A DNA stretch of 64,000 nt from DASYKT01 sp035995185 (lineage in GTDB: Bacteria > Acidobacteriota > Blastocatellia > Pyrinomonadales > Pyrinomonadaceae). Below, piece after piece: positions 51,572-60,085 of this stretch. The notes below the pieces were generated by a model. It was given only the letters and a program-made list of their open reading frames with translations, was not told where the DNA came from and made no database searches. Location: the NCBI GenBank assembly GCA_035995185.1, contig DASYKT010000032.1, positions 1 to 64,000 of the forward strand. The letters are read 5' to 3'. The position numbers and the translations under genes are program-made. Each line of letters begins with the position of its first letter. Positions within the stretch are counted from its first letter, which is position 1.

Positions 51572-51702
51572 AATTGCCACTAGCTTTAGCTAGTGGACAA
51601 GGGAGCTAATATTGCCAAGGCTTTAGCCCAATGAATTTAAGATTTGGCTAAAGCCGACGATAAAAAACGCAGAAAAACCACTAGCTAAAGCTAGTGGCAA
51701 TT
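51572..51702. repeat. CTAGCTAAAGCTAG palindromic element, full copy
   Basis: About 131 bases with the same plan as 41554-41682: outer palindromic arms CCACTAGCTTTAGCTAGTGG and CCACTAGCTAAAGCTAGTGG, and inner GGCTTTAGCC / GGCTAAAGCC. The centres differ between copies while the arms are conserved. It sits between the kinase and response-regulator genes and may separate their transcripts. Confidence 0.8.
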
Positions 51703-51750
51703 TATAGTAAACTTCTTCTCTTATTTAATTTTAGTGGAAAGCTATTTTTT

Positions 51751-52410
51751 ATGAGTGACCGGATCAAAATCCTGATCGCTGACGATCATCCGATCGTGCG
51801 GCAGGGACTGCGCAAGACCATCGAGAGCGCCGCCGAAAATAACAGGGAGATGGAGATCGTCGGCGAAGCAGGCGATGGCGAAGAGGCGCTCACCGCCGCA
51901 CGCACGCTGCGCCCGGCGATAATTCTTCTCGACGTCGATCTTCCCAAAATGAGCGGTTTTGAAGTAATGCAGGCTTTGCGCGACGAAAATATCGAAGCGA
52001 AAGTTATCTTTCTGACCGTCCATCGCGAAGAAAGTTTTATGCGGAAAGCCTTAGATCTGGGGGCGGCCGGATATGTCTTAAAAGACAGCGCGGTCACGGA
52101 CATTGTCGCCGCGATCCGCGCCGTTTCGGAAAATTTGTCCTTCATCAGCCCGGCCATGACGTCGTATTTAATAAGATCGAGATCTGCGCCGGGCGACGGC
52201 GATCTGGGATCCCTCACAAAAGCCGAGCGCCGCGTGCTGCGTCTCATCGCGCAATATAAAACCACCAAAGAGATCGCCGAAATGCTCTTCGTCAGCCCCC
52301 GAACCGTCGAGTCTCACCGCGCGACCATCACTCAAAAACTCGGATTGCACGGCAGTCATTCGCTGATGCGCTATGCTCTTCAGCATTTGGCCGAGATCGA
52401 GCAAGATTAA
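51751..52410 (+). CDS. NarL/LuxR-type response regulator
   Basis: The product is 219 aa. The receiver domain shows ADDHPIVRQGL, the phosphoacceptor Asp in ILLDVDLPKMSG (about 66), Thr in IFLTVHREE and Lys in YVLKDSA. The LuxR helix-turn-helix is LTKAERRVLRLIAQYKTTKE with FVSPRTVESHRATITQKLGL. It should be phosphorylated by the HisKA_3 kinase encoded upstream (48469-51523), which is frameshifted here. ATG 51751 begins at MSDRIKILIADDH; the frame extends to 51694, inside the repeat element. Confidence 0.92.
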   Translation: MSDRIKILIADDHPIVRQGLRKTIESAAENNREMEIVGEAGDGEEALTAARTLRPAIILLDVDLPKMSGFEVMQALRDENIEAKVIFLTVHREESFMRKALDLGAAGYVLKDSAVTDIVAAIRAVSENLSFISPAMTSYLIRSRSAPGDGDLGSLTKAERRVLRLIAQYKTTKEIAEMLFVSPRTVESHRATITQKLGLHGSHSLMRYALQHLAEIEQD

Positions 52411-52437
52411 ATTTGTTGCCGTAAGTGTACGAAATTT

Positions 52438-52528
52438 TTCGTGCGTTTAGTGTGATTCGTGGTTAAGATCTGATTTCCAATGGTAACGAGTCCGGAAATT
52501 TGCCACGAATCACACTAAACACACGAAA
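52438..52528. repeat. Inverted-repeat element, GTTTAGTGTGATTCGTGG family
   Basis: Left arm (TTCGTGCGTTTAGTGTGATT, 52438 on) and right arm (AATCACACTAAACACACGAA, to 52528) pair over about 28 bases. It follows the response regulator gene and may stabilise or end its transcript. Confidence 0.75.
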
Positions 52529-52606
52529 CAGGATCGGCGTAAACTCACACCTCATATATCCAAAAAACCGTCCTAAAAATCAGTAGTTCTACGTAGAAAA
52601 AACCCG

Positions 52607-52634
52607 CAAGTCTGCCGATGGCAGGCCTGTTTTT
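52607..52634 (+). terminator. Rho-independent terminator
   Basis: A stem with core CTGCC/GGCAG and partly paired outer bases (52607-52629) is followed by five T residues. It lies between the response regulator gene and the broken receiver gene. Confidence 0.5.
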
Positions 52635-52655
52635 ACCTGCCAGAATATTTCCGTA

Positions 52656-53011
52656 ATGAAGATCTTATTGGTTGAAAACGATATCAGGATGCGTCGTTTG
52701 ATGAAAAGCATGTTGGCTGAGATCGCCGGGGAAATTTATGAATCCGACGGCGGTCCGGAAGCCATAGAACTTTACCGGTCAGAGCGTCCGGACTGGGTAG
52801 TAATGGATGTGTATAGAAAGCCCGCTAACGGTTGACGGCGGCGGTTTTAATAAAAAATGCGGACCCCGGGGCAAGGATAATTTTTGTCTCGAATTACACC
52901 GACAAGCGAACCCGGCAGTGGGCGGAAAAGGCCGGCGGCGCGGCTTTTTTTGGCAAAGACGACCTGCTGGGCTTGCTTGAATTTTTAAAAAAGGATAAAG
53001 AGAAATTATGA
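52656..53011 (+). pseudogene. CheY-like receiver domain gene, frameshifted
   Basis: The first frame reads MKILLVENDIRMRRLMKSML and continues to WVVMDVYRKPANG, then stops (TGA at about 52832). Adding one base near there restores LTAAVLIKNADPGARIIFVS, then NYTDKRTRQWAEKAGGAAFF and GKDDLLGLLEFLKKDKEKL. The sum would be 118 aa, exactly a single receiver domain with Asp in MDV and Lys in GKDD. The restored stop overlaps the hydrolase ATG (ATGA at 53008), a translational coupling. So the frame was recently intact, or the sequence has a missing base. Confidence 0.85.
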
Positions 53012-54015
53012 ACGACAATTTTGGAACACAAACAGCAAGAACATTGCAGCCGGAGAACGACCCGCGGCTTTCACCCGGGACCAAAGAGTTTTTAAAGGCG
53101 CTGAATTCGCCGGCCCCGCCGGAACTGGAAAAGCTGACCCCGGTCGAGGCCCGTAAAGTTTTATTCGATGCGCAAATGTCCGTCGAATTCGATTATTCGG
53201 ATATCGATGAAGCGGAAAAAACGATCAGCGCCGATGGCTTTGAGATCAAATTAAATCTCGTCCGGCCGGCGGGCGTCACGGAAAAACTGCCGGTCTTTCT
53301 TTTTATTCACGGGGGCGGATGGGTGCTGGGCGATTACCCGACGCACCGCCGGATGGTGCGCGATCTGGTGGTGGAATCGGGCGCGGCCGCGGTTTTTGTC
53401 AATTACACACCGACACCGGACGCGGTCTATCCGCAGCAGATCAACGAGATCTATGCGGCGCTCAAATGGGTGGAGGAAAACGGCGACGAGATAAATGTCG
53501 ATGGAAAAGATCTGGCCGTGGTCGGCAACAGCGTCGGCGGGAATATGACCGCGGTGATGACGCTGATGGCAAAAGAGAAAGGCGGCCCTGAGATCAAATT
53601 TCAGATCATGATGTGGCCGATCGTCGATGCGGATTTTGAAACGAAATCCTACCGGCAATTTGGCGAGAAACGCTTTTTATCCGCCTCGCTGATGAAGTGG
53701 ATGTATGACATGTATATCCCGAGTGTGGAAAAGCGCAGGGAAATTTATGCATCGCCTTTACGAGCCAGCGTTGAGCAATTAAAAGGGCTGCCCCCGGCGC
53801 TGGTGATAACCGCCGAATCCGACATCCTGCGCGACGAGGGCGAAGCTTACGGCCGCAAGCTGGACGCGGCGGGAGTTCCGGTGCTGGCCACCCGCTATGA
53901 CGGGATGATCCACGATTTCGGATTACTTAACGGGCTTGCACATCTGCCGCAAGTCGGGGGATTGTTCGTTCACGCAGGCGCGGTCTTGCGAAAACACTTG
54001 AAAAAAAACAGCTAG
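53008..54015 (+). CDS. Alpha/beta hydrolase, hormone-sensitive-lipase-type esterase
   Basis: The product is 335 aa. The oxyanion motif is FIHGGGWVLGD (about 96-106), the nucleophile Ser is in VGNSVGGNM (about 174), the acid in ITAESDILRDEG and the His in DGMIHDFGLL. This is the HSL/acetyl-esterase family. It hydrolyses small acyl esters in the cytosol. Its start overlaps the broken receiver gene (ATGA), and it leads a run of four genes on the same strand. Confidence 0.9.
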   Translation: MNDNFGTQTARTLQPENDPRLSPGTKEFLKALNSPAPPELEKLTPVEARKVLFDAQMSVEFDYSDIDEAEKTISADGFEIKLNLVRPAGVTEKLPVFLFIHGGGWVLGDYPTHRRMVRDLVVESGAAAVFVNYTPTPDAVYPQQINEIYAALKWVEENGDEINVDGKDLAVVGNSVGGNMTAVMTLMAKEKGGPEIKFQIMMWPIVDADFETKSYRQFGEKRFLSASLMKWMYDMYIPSVEKRREIYASPLRASVEQLKGLPPALVITAESDILRDEGEAYGRKLDAAGVPVLATRYDGMIHDFGLLNGLAHLPQVGGLFVHAGAVLRKHLKKNS

Positions 54016-54050
54016 ATCTGAAAGCACAAATTAAAACCAAGGAGAACAAA

Positions 54051-54896
54051 ATGGAAAACGAAGGAACATTCGAAGGTGTAGGAGGCCTGAAGATAGCAAC
54101 GAGAACGTGGCTCCCGGAAGGTACGGTCCGCGGCATCATGATACTCGTTCACGGATTCAATTCGCACAGCGGCTACATGAGATGGCCGGCCGAGCAATTC
54201 GCAGCGCAGGGTCTTGCCGCTTATGCTCTGGACCACCGCGGCAGAGGCAAGTCGGAAGGCGAGCGATTTTACGTTGAGAAGTTTTCGGACTGGTTAGAGG
54301 ATGTAGACAAGCTGGTTGATATATCCAGATCGGAAAATCCCGGCGTGCCGGTATATATGCTTGGCCATAGTGCCGGCGGCGTGATCGCTTCGTCATACGT
54401 CTTCGAGCATCAGCAGGAGATCGCGGGACTGGTATGCGAAAGTTTCGCATACGATGTGGGATTGCCGCATCTTGCCCAATTGGCTCTGGAGGGCGCCAGC
54501 CACCTGATACCTCATCTGCCCGTATATTCTTTGAAAAATGAGATATTTTCGCGTGACCCGGCCGTGGTCGAAGCAATGAACAACGATCCGCTGATCAAAA
54601 ACGAATCACAGCCCGCCCAGACCTCCTCGGAGCTGCTGAAAGCGGCCGAACGCCTGGGGAAAAATATGCCTAACTTCAACGTTCCCGTGTTTATCATTCA
54701 CGGCACCGACGATAAGGCGACACGGCCTGCGGGCAGCCAGTACTTTTACGACAATGTTGGTTCCAAAGACAAGACGCTCAAGCTATACGAAGGCGGCTAT
54801 CACGATCTGCTGAACGACATTGATAAAGAACTCGTGATGGCGGACATTCTTGCCTGGGTCAGCCAGCGCATTCCGGCAAAAACTGCGGCGGCGTGA
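54051..54896 (+). CDS. Alpha/beta hydrolase, monoacylglycerol-lipase-like
   Basis: The product is 281 aa. HGFNSHSGYMRWPAEQFAAQ (oxyanion), the nucleophile Ser in MLGHSAGGVIA (about 109), Asp in IIHGTDDKATRP and His in GGYHDLLND form the triad. The pattern is that of serine aminopeptidase S33/monoglyceride lipase proteins. It has a strong AAGGAG site. Second gene of the hydrolase run, 35 bases after the first. Confidence 0.9.
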   Translation: MENEGTFEGVGGLKIATRTWLPEGTVRGIMILVHGFNSHSGYMRWPAEQFAAQGLAAYALDHRGRGKSEGERFYVEKFSDWLEDVDKLVDISRSENPGVPVYMLGHSAGGVIASSYVFEHQQEIAGLVCESFAYDVGLPHLAQLALEGASHLIPHLPVYSLKNEIFSRDPAVVEAMNNDPLIKNESQPAQTSSELLKAAERLGKNMPNFNVPVFIIHGTDDKATRPAGSQYFYDNVGSKDKTLKLYEGGYHDLLNDIDKELVMADILAWVSQRIPAKTAAA

Positions 54897-55029
54897 GCTT
54901 AGCACGAGGCGGCAGCCATTTTGATCGATTCAACCCGGCTGCCGCTCTCGTCGGCAAATCTAACAAGAAATAATCCGCTCGGATCGGGCGGCGTTTGGCG
55001 GGACAAAAAAATTGAAGGAGAAAAAAATT

Positions 55030-55791
55030 ATGAAAGTAGTAGTTATTGGCGGCTCCGGGTTGATCGGATCGAAAGTCGTGAACAGGCTTCGACAAAAAGG
55101 GCACGAGGTATTGGCGGCGTCGCCTGATTCAGGCGTCAACACCATCACGGGCGAAGGGCTGGCGAAAGCGCTCTCCGGCGCCGAAGTCGTCATCGATGTG
55201 GCAAATTCGCCTTCGTTCGAAGACAAGGCCGTGATGGAATTTTTCGAGACTTCGGGACGCAATTTGCTGGGGGCGGAAACGGCTGCCGGTGTCAAACATC
55301 ACATCGCGCTGTCGGTCGTCGGTACGGACAGATTGCCCGAAAGCGGTTATCTCCGCGCCAAAATGGCGCAGGAAAAATTGATAAGGGAATCCGGCGTGCC
55401 TTATACCATCGTGCATTCGACGCAGTTTTTCGAATTTTTGAGCGGCATCGCGCAGGCGGCCACCGATGGCGAAACGGTCCGGCTTTCGCCCGCTTATTTT
55501 CAACCGATCTCAGCGGAGGATGTGGCGGATGCGATGACGGACGTCGCGTTAGGAACGCCGGCCAACGACACGATCGAGATCGCCGGTTCCGAACGGTTTC
55601 GCATGGCCGAACTCGTCCGGCAATACCTGGCCGCCAAGCAGGACACCCGCAAAGTGGTCGCCGACGCTCACGCGCGTTATTTCGGCGCCGAGCTGAACGA
55701 CCAGTCGCTCATACCCGGCGAAAATGCGCGGATCGGTTCCATCACATTTGACGCCTGGCTTAACAGCCAGGCAAAGACAGCAAGCAATTAA
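55030..55791 (+). CDS. NmrA-like atypical SDR, NAD(P)-binding
   Basis: The product is 253 aa. The N-terminal nucleotide-binding motif MKVVVIGGSGLIGSKVV is of the atypical SDR (G-x-S-G-x-x-G) type, with GVKHHIALSVVGTD and YTIVHSTQFFEFLSGIAQ. No Tyr-Lys pair is evident, as in NmrA-like sugar-nucleotide or redox-sensor proteins. ATG 55030 has AAGGAG. Third gene of the hydrolase run; 15 bases separate it from the next. Confidence 0.87.
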   Translation: MKVVVIGGSGLIGSKVVNRLRQKGHEVLAASPDSGVNTITGEGLAKALSGAEVVIDVANSPSFEDKAVMEFFETSGRNLLGAETAAGVKHHIALSVVGTDRLPESGYLRAKMAQEKLIRESGVPYTIVHSTQFFEFLSGIAQAATDGETVRLSPAYFQPISAEDVADAMTDVALGTPANDTIEIAGSERFRMAELVRQYLAAKQDTRKVVADAHARYFGAELNDQSLIPGENARIGSITFDAWLNSQAKTASN

Positions 55792-55806
55792 TAAGGAGAT
55801 CAATAT

Positions 55807-56532
55807 ATGGAAAACACAACGCCGAAAACAGTAGTGCTGGTGCACGGAACATTTGCCGATGGTTCCGGTTGGGAAAAGGTCATCCCTCTTCTCCAGGCAG
55901 AAGGATTGAATGTTATTGCGGTCCAAAACCCGCTGACTTCGCTGGCCGACGATGTGGCCGCGGCCGGAAGAGCGATCAACTCGGCGCCCGGAGAGGTGGT
56001 CCTGGTCGCGCATTCGTGGGGAGGCGCGGTCATCACGCAGGCAGGCAATAATGAAAAGGTAAAAGCGCTTGTGTATGTCGCCGCCTTTGCACCTTCGAAA
56101 GACCAGTCGGTCAATGACGTGCTGGAAGGTTATCCGCCGCCGGAATGGTTTAGCAGCGCAAAAATGGATTCCGAAGGATTTCTGACCTTGCCGCTGGAAG
56201 CGGTCAGCACATATTTTGCGCAGGACCTGCCCGCCGCTCAAACCGCTATCATGGCCGCCACGCAGGGCCCGGTCGCAGCCAAATCATTCGGAGATAAGAT
56301 CACCGAAGCGGCGTGGAGCAGCCGGCCTTCGTGGTATATCGTGGCCGAAAATGACCATATGATCTGGCCTGATCTGGAAAAAGCGATGGCCGAAAAAATA
56401 GGCGCGACGACGACGGTTTTGCAGTCGAGCCATGTCCCGATGCTTTCACAACCCAAAGAAGTAGCGAATGTTATTTTGGCTGCGGCAGGAATCTCGAACA
56501 ACCTGGCCGCGGCAGGAACCGCGAACCAATAG
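55807..56532 (+). CDS. Alpha/beta hydrolase, small esterase type
   Basis: The product is 241 aa. VVLVHGTFADGSGWEKVIPL is the oxyanion region, VLVAHSWGGAVIT holds the nucleophile Ser (about 65), and the acid-His pair is in YIVAENDHMIWPD and SSHVPMLSQP. This is the pattern of the EstC/pyrethroid-hydrolase-like group with 'HG.F.DGS.W'. It is the last gene of the run, with AAGGAG 9 bases upstream. The substrate is unknown. Confidence 0.9.
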   Translation: MENTTPKTVVLVHGTFADGSGWEKVIPLLQAEGLNVIAVQNPLTSLADDVAAAGRAINSAPGEVVLVAHSWGGAVITQAGNNEKVKALVYVAAFAPSKDQSVNDVLEGYPPPEWFSSAKMDSEGFLTLPLEAVSTYFAQDLPAAQTAIMAATQGPVAAKSFGDKITEAAWSSRPSWYIVAENDHMIWPDLEKAMAEKIGATTTVLQSSHVPMLSQPKEVANVILAAAGISNNLAAAGTANQ

Positions 56533-56549
56533 TAAAACAGACAGATACG

Positions 56550-56614
56550 CCGCGAATGTCACAAATAACATGAATAGAGGATTTTCTATTCGTGTTTTTT
56601 GTGTAATTAGTGGC
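56550..56614. repeat. Inverted-repeat element, ACACGAAT family
   Basis: Left arm CGCGAATGTCACAAATAACA and right arm TGTGTAATTAGTGGCG are near reverse complements. Placed between convergent genes, as at 31217 and 40316. Confidence 0.7.
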
Positions 56615-56638
56615 GAATAAAGAAATGTGGCCGATCAG

Positions 56639-56944
56639 CTAGGGCAAAGCGACGATATCCAGGTCGGGTACTTCCTCCATCACGGCAAGGAGGCGCGGCT
56701 CGAAGACAAAGGTTTTCGAGCTTACGCTAAAAGCATAATTTTGTCCTACCGCGACGTCGTCGAAATGATAGTAACCCAGGGGACTCGAGAAGGTGACGCG
56801 CACATTGCCCGAAGCTTCCGTCAAAAGAACTTTGGCTTTACCGATCGGCTGGCCGTTTGCCGATAATACGCGCCCGCCGATGGATACACTGGCCGCCGTC
56901 GTGCCGACGAGGGTGACCTGGCCGTTGATGGGATTTGCCGCCAT
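56639..56944 (-). CDS. Stand-alone carboxypeptidase-regulatory-like domain
   Basis: The product is 101 aa beginning MAANPINGQVTLVG and consisting almost only of the domain VSIGGRVLSANGQPIGKAKV ... SPLGYYHFDDVAVGQNYAFS, the C-terminal domain of the subtilase at 8667 and the protein at 47216. It has no signal peptide or N-terminal partner, so it may be the surviving end of a larger secreted protein. An in-frame stop lies upstream of 57005. The frame can start at a TTG (56983), but no good ribosome site is seen. It lies 78 bases beyond the RND gene. Confidence 0.55.
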   Translation of the reverse strand: MAANPINGQVTLVGTTAASVSIGGRVLSANGQPIGKAKVLLTEASGNVRVTFSSPLGYYHFDDVAVGQNYAFSVSSKTFVFEPRLLAVMEEVPDLDIVALP

Positions 56945-57022
56945 TAAAGAAAAACAGGTTTTGAAAGGCCAGCGGGGTGTCAACCCGAAAACCCGCGAAT
57001 TTACAAAGAGTTAGCTCGACCG

Positions 57023-60000
57023 TCAGAGCGGCTTATTTTGCGGCGTGAACCATCCCGACAGGACCGCGTAGACGGTCGGCGTTACGACGAGCGACAGTAA
57101 CAGGGCAAAGGCCAGGCCGCCGATAACGGCGATCGCCAGAGGCCGGAGCAGCTCCGCGCCGGAGCCCAGCGCAAGCGCGAGGGGAAGCATGCCCAGGATC
57201 GCCGCGAGGCTGGTCATTAAGACCGGGCGAAACCGGCGGCGGCCGGAAACGATGAGCGCTTCGGTGAGGTCGTTTGTTTTCGCGATATTTTCTTCGACCG
57301 CGTCGAGCATCAAAATTCCGTTTTTCGCCACGATGCCGACCACCATTATCATTCCCATCAGGCTGACGACGTTTAAGGTGGTTTTGGTGATGAATAATGC
57401 GAGCAGCACACCGGCCAGCGCCAAAACCGCGCCGGTGACGATGGCGATCGGGTGCGCAAAAGAGCGAAATTCGACCAGCAGGACCAAAAACACAAGCACG
57501 ATAGCCAGGCCGAGCGCGATGGCCAGCTCGCGAAAAGAAGCCTGCTGTTCGGCATACAAGCCGCCGTATTCGACGGTCATCCCGGCGGGCAATTTAACGT
57601 CCGTGGCCAACCCGGTTTTTATCTTTTCGATGGTCGAGCCGAGATCGCTTCCGGTGATGCGCGCGGTGATCGAATCGGTCCGGCGCAACCCTTCGCGGTT
57701 AATTTCGGTCTGGCCCTTGTCGTATTCGACACTCGCTACCTGATCCAGGCGAAACAGGGAACCGCCGGATGAACGGATCTGCAAACCGCGGAGAGTGTCG
57801 AGCGAGCTGCTTGCTTCTTTGGGAAAAACGATGCGGACGGCGACCGGTTTGCCTCGCTGCAGGATGGTCGAAGCCGTAGTGCCGGTTATGGCCGCTTCCA
57901 CCGCGCCGGCGACGTCGTTTGCGTTCACGCCGAATTTTGCCGCGGCCTGGCTGTCGATCTTAAAGGTCAGCGCGGGGCCGCTGACGATGATGCCCGGGTT
58001 GGTATCGACCACGCCATTTATTTTTTGGATGGACTTTTCGACCTCTTCCGCTTTTGCCTGCAGCGCGGCTTTGTCTTCGCTAAAGAGTTTTATCTCGACC
58101 GGTTCCGGCGAGCTGGTCAGATCGCCGATCAGATCGGAAAGGATGCCGACGAATTCAACTTCCAGGGCCGGCTCGCTCTCTTCGATCTGGCCGCGCAGGT
58201 CGTCCATCACCGCTTCGGTCGAACGCGAACGCGCGGATCTTAGCTTTACGAGAAAGTCGCCGGTATTGGGCTCGGTAATAGAAAGCCCGAGCTGCAGGCC
58301 GGTGCGGCGAGAGTAGCTTTCCACTTCCGGAGTTTCTTGCAGCATGTCTTCGACATGATGCAAGATGCGGTCGGTTTCCGGCAGCGATGTTCCCGGCGGG
58401 GCTATGTAATCCAGCACAAAGGCGCCTTCGTCAAAAGCGGGCAAAAATTCCGAGCCAAGATTGATGTAGAGAATGAACGAGCCGAAGAGGATCAGCCCGC
58501 ACAGGATCAACACGACAAGGCGATTCTTAAGCGCATGCCGCAAAAGCCATTCGTAAGGCCTGATAATCAAACCCAGCACGCGGCCAAAGTCTTCGTGTTT
58601 CTCAATATCTTTCTTTTTTACTCTGACGAATTTTTCGGCGAGAACCGGGGTAAAAGTAAGCGCCAGGACAAGCGAAGTAAGCAAAGCCACCGCCATGGTC
58701 AGCGCCAGCGAGCGAAAGAAGACCCCGGTGATGCCCGTCAATAATGTCAGCGGCAGAAAAACCACTACGGGCGTAATCGTCGAGCCGATGATCGGAATGG
58801 TAATTTCCGAAACGGCTTTTTGCACCGCTTCGCGTCTGTTTTCGCCGTGCAAAAAATGCGTGTAGATATTTTCCACCACCACGATCGCATCATCTATCAC
58901 CAGCCCGATCGCCGCCGCCACTCCGCCCAGCGTCATCAGGTCGAACGAAAGCCCGACCAGGTACATTGCCAGAAAAGTAATCAAGATCGTGACCGGAATT
59001 ACCAGGATCGCGACAAAGGTCGTGCCCAGGTTTCGCAGGAAAGCGTAGAGAATAATGATCGACAGGATCAAGCCGATGACGATCGCATCGCGGACGGAAT
59101 TCATCGAATCGCGCACTAAAAGCGATTGATCGTAAAACGGCGCGATGTGCACATCTTTCGGCAGGGTTTTTTCTACCGCGGCAAGTTCGGTTTTGACCTC
59201 GTCGGTGACAAAAACGGTATTGGCGTCCGGCTGCCGCAGGACGCTCAGCAGAACGGCGTCGGTCCCGTCGGCGGTGACGATCGTAAAGTTCGGCTCGGCG
59301 CCTTCGTGCACGGTGCCGATGTCGGAGACCAAAACATTCGCGCCGTTCACATTCGCAACCACGATGGCGCTTAGTTCGTCGGGTGTCACGGCCTGGCCGC
59401 TGACCAGCGTCAGTTCCAGCTGGTGATTTTCTTCGATCAGGCCAGGTGAGGCGATGATGTTGGAATTGCTCACGGCGTCGATCACCTGTTGGATGGTGAT
59501 GTTTCTTGCCGCGAGTTTTTCGGGGGCGATCTCGATGTGAAATTCGCGCACCTTGCCGCCTTCGACACTGACCTGTGCCACGCCGGGCAGACGCGCCAGC
59601 CGCGGGCGGATGGTGTAGGTGGCGATCTCGCGGAGCGCCGTGCCGTCGCGTTTATCGGAGGTGAGGCTGTAACCGGACACAGGAAAAATGGCGAAGGTCA
59701 GGCGCTCGATATGAGTGATTTTGGCGGCCGAGGGCAGATCGATCTCCGGCAGCCTGGCCTGCACCAATCCCAGCGCCTCTTTCGGATCGGTCGACCAATC
59801 GAAGAAAAGATTGACCTCGGTGGAACCGCGCGCGGTGGTCGATCTTATACGCCGGATGCCGGGAACGCCGTTCATTTTTTCTTCGATCGGCTGGGTCACC
59901 AGCACCAGCATTTGATCGGCGGGGACTTCACCGTTTTCGACGGTGATGATGATGCGGGGGAAATCGGTGTTCGGGAAAATGGCGGTCGGAAGCTGCCAGG

Positions 60001-60085
60001 CGGCGAAGATACCGGCCAGGCACAACAGCAAGACGAGCACGATGATCGCGCGCGAGTGCTGTGAAATTGTCCGGGCCAGATCCAT
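57023..60085 (-). CDS. RND efflux pump inner-membrane transporter
   Basis: The product is 1020 aa, the usual RND size. It has the N-terminal helix followed by LPTAIFPNTDFPRIIITVEN, repeated membrane domains with GGVAAAIGLVIDDAIVVVEN (proton-relay Asp pair in motif A) and MIMVVGIVAKNGILMLDAVE in the second half, and porter loops typical of the HAE1/multidrug type. It exports substrates with the adaptor and TolC-like protein encoded just upstream, in the order TolC, adaptor, pump. The adaptor gene ends exactly where this gene starts. Confidence 0.93.
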   Translation of the reverse strand: MDLARTISQHSRAIIVLVLLLCLAGIFAAWQLPTAIFPNTDFPRIIITVENGEVPADQMLVLVTQPIEEKMNGVPGIRRIRSTTARGSTEVNLFFDWSTDPKEALGLVQARLPEIDLPSAAKITHIERLTFAIFPVSGYSLTSDKRDGTALREIATYTIRPRLARLPGVAQVSVEGGKVREFHIEIAPEKLAARNITIQQVIDAVSNSNIIASPGLIEENHQLELTLVSGQAVTPDELSAIVVANVNGANVLVSDIGTVHEGAEPNFTIVTADGTDAVLLSVLRQPDANTVFVTDEVKTELAAVEKTLPKDVHIAPFYDQSLLVRDSMNSVRDAIVIGLILSIIILYAFLRNLGTTFVAILVIPVTILITFLAMYLVGLSFDLMTLGGVAAAIGLVIDDAIVVVENIYTHFLHGENRREAVQKAVSEITIPIIGSTITPVVVFLPLTLLTGITGVFFRSLALTMAVALLTSLVLALTFTPVLAEKFVRVKKKDIEKHEDFGRVLGLIIRPYEWLLRHALKNRLVVLILCGLILFGSFILYINLGSEFLPAFDEGAFVLDYIAPPGTSLPETDRILHHVEDMLQETPEVESYSRRTGLQLGLSITEPNTGDFLVKLRSARSRSTEAVMDDLRGQIEESEPALEVEFVGILSDLIGDLTSSPEPVEIKLFSEDKAALQAKAEEVEKSIQKINGVVDTNPGIIVSGPALTFKIDSQAAAKFGVNANDVAGAVEAAITGTTASTILQRGKPVAVRIVFPKEASSSLDTLRGLQIRSSGGSLFRLDQVASVEYDKGQTEINREGLRRTDSITARITGSDLGSTIEKIKTGLATDVKLPAGMTVEYGGLYAEQQASFRELAIALGLAIVLVFLVLLVEFRSFAHPIAIVTGAVLALAGVLLALFITKTTLNVVSLMGMIMVVGIVAKNGILMLDAVEENIAKTNDLTEALIVSGRRRFRPVLMTSLAAILGMLPLALALGSGAELLRPLAIAVIGGLAFALLLSLVVTPTVYAVLSGWFTPQNKPL

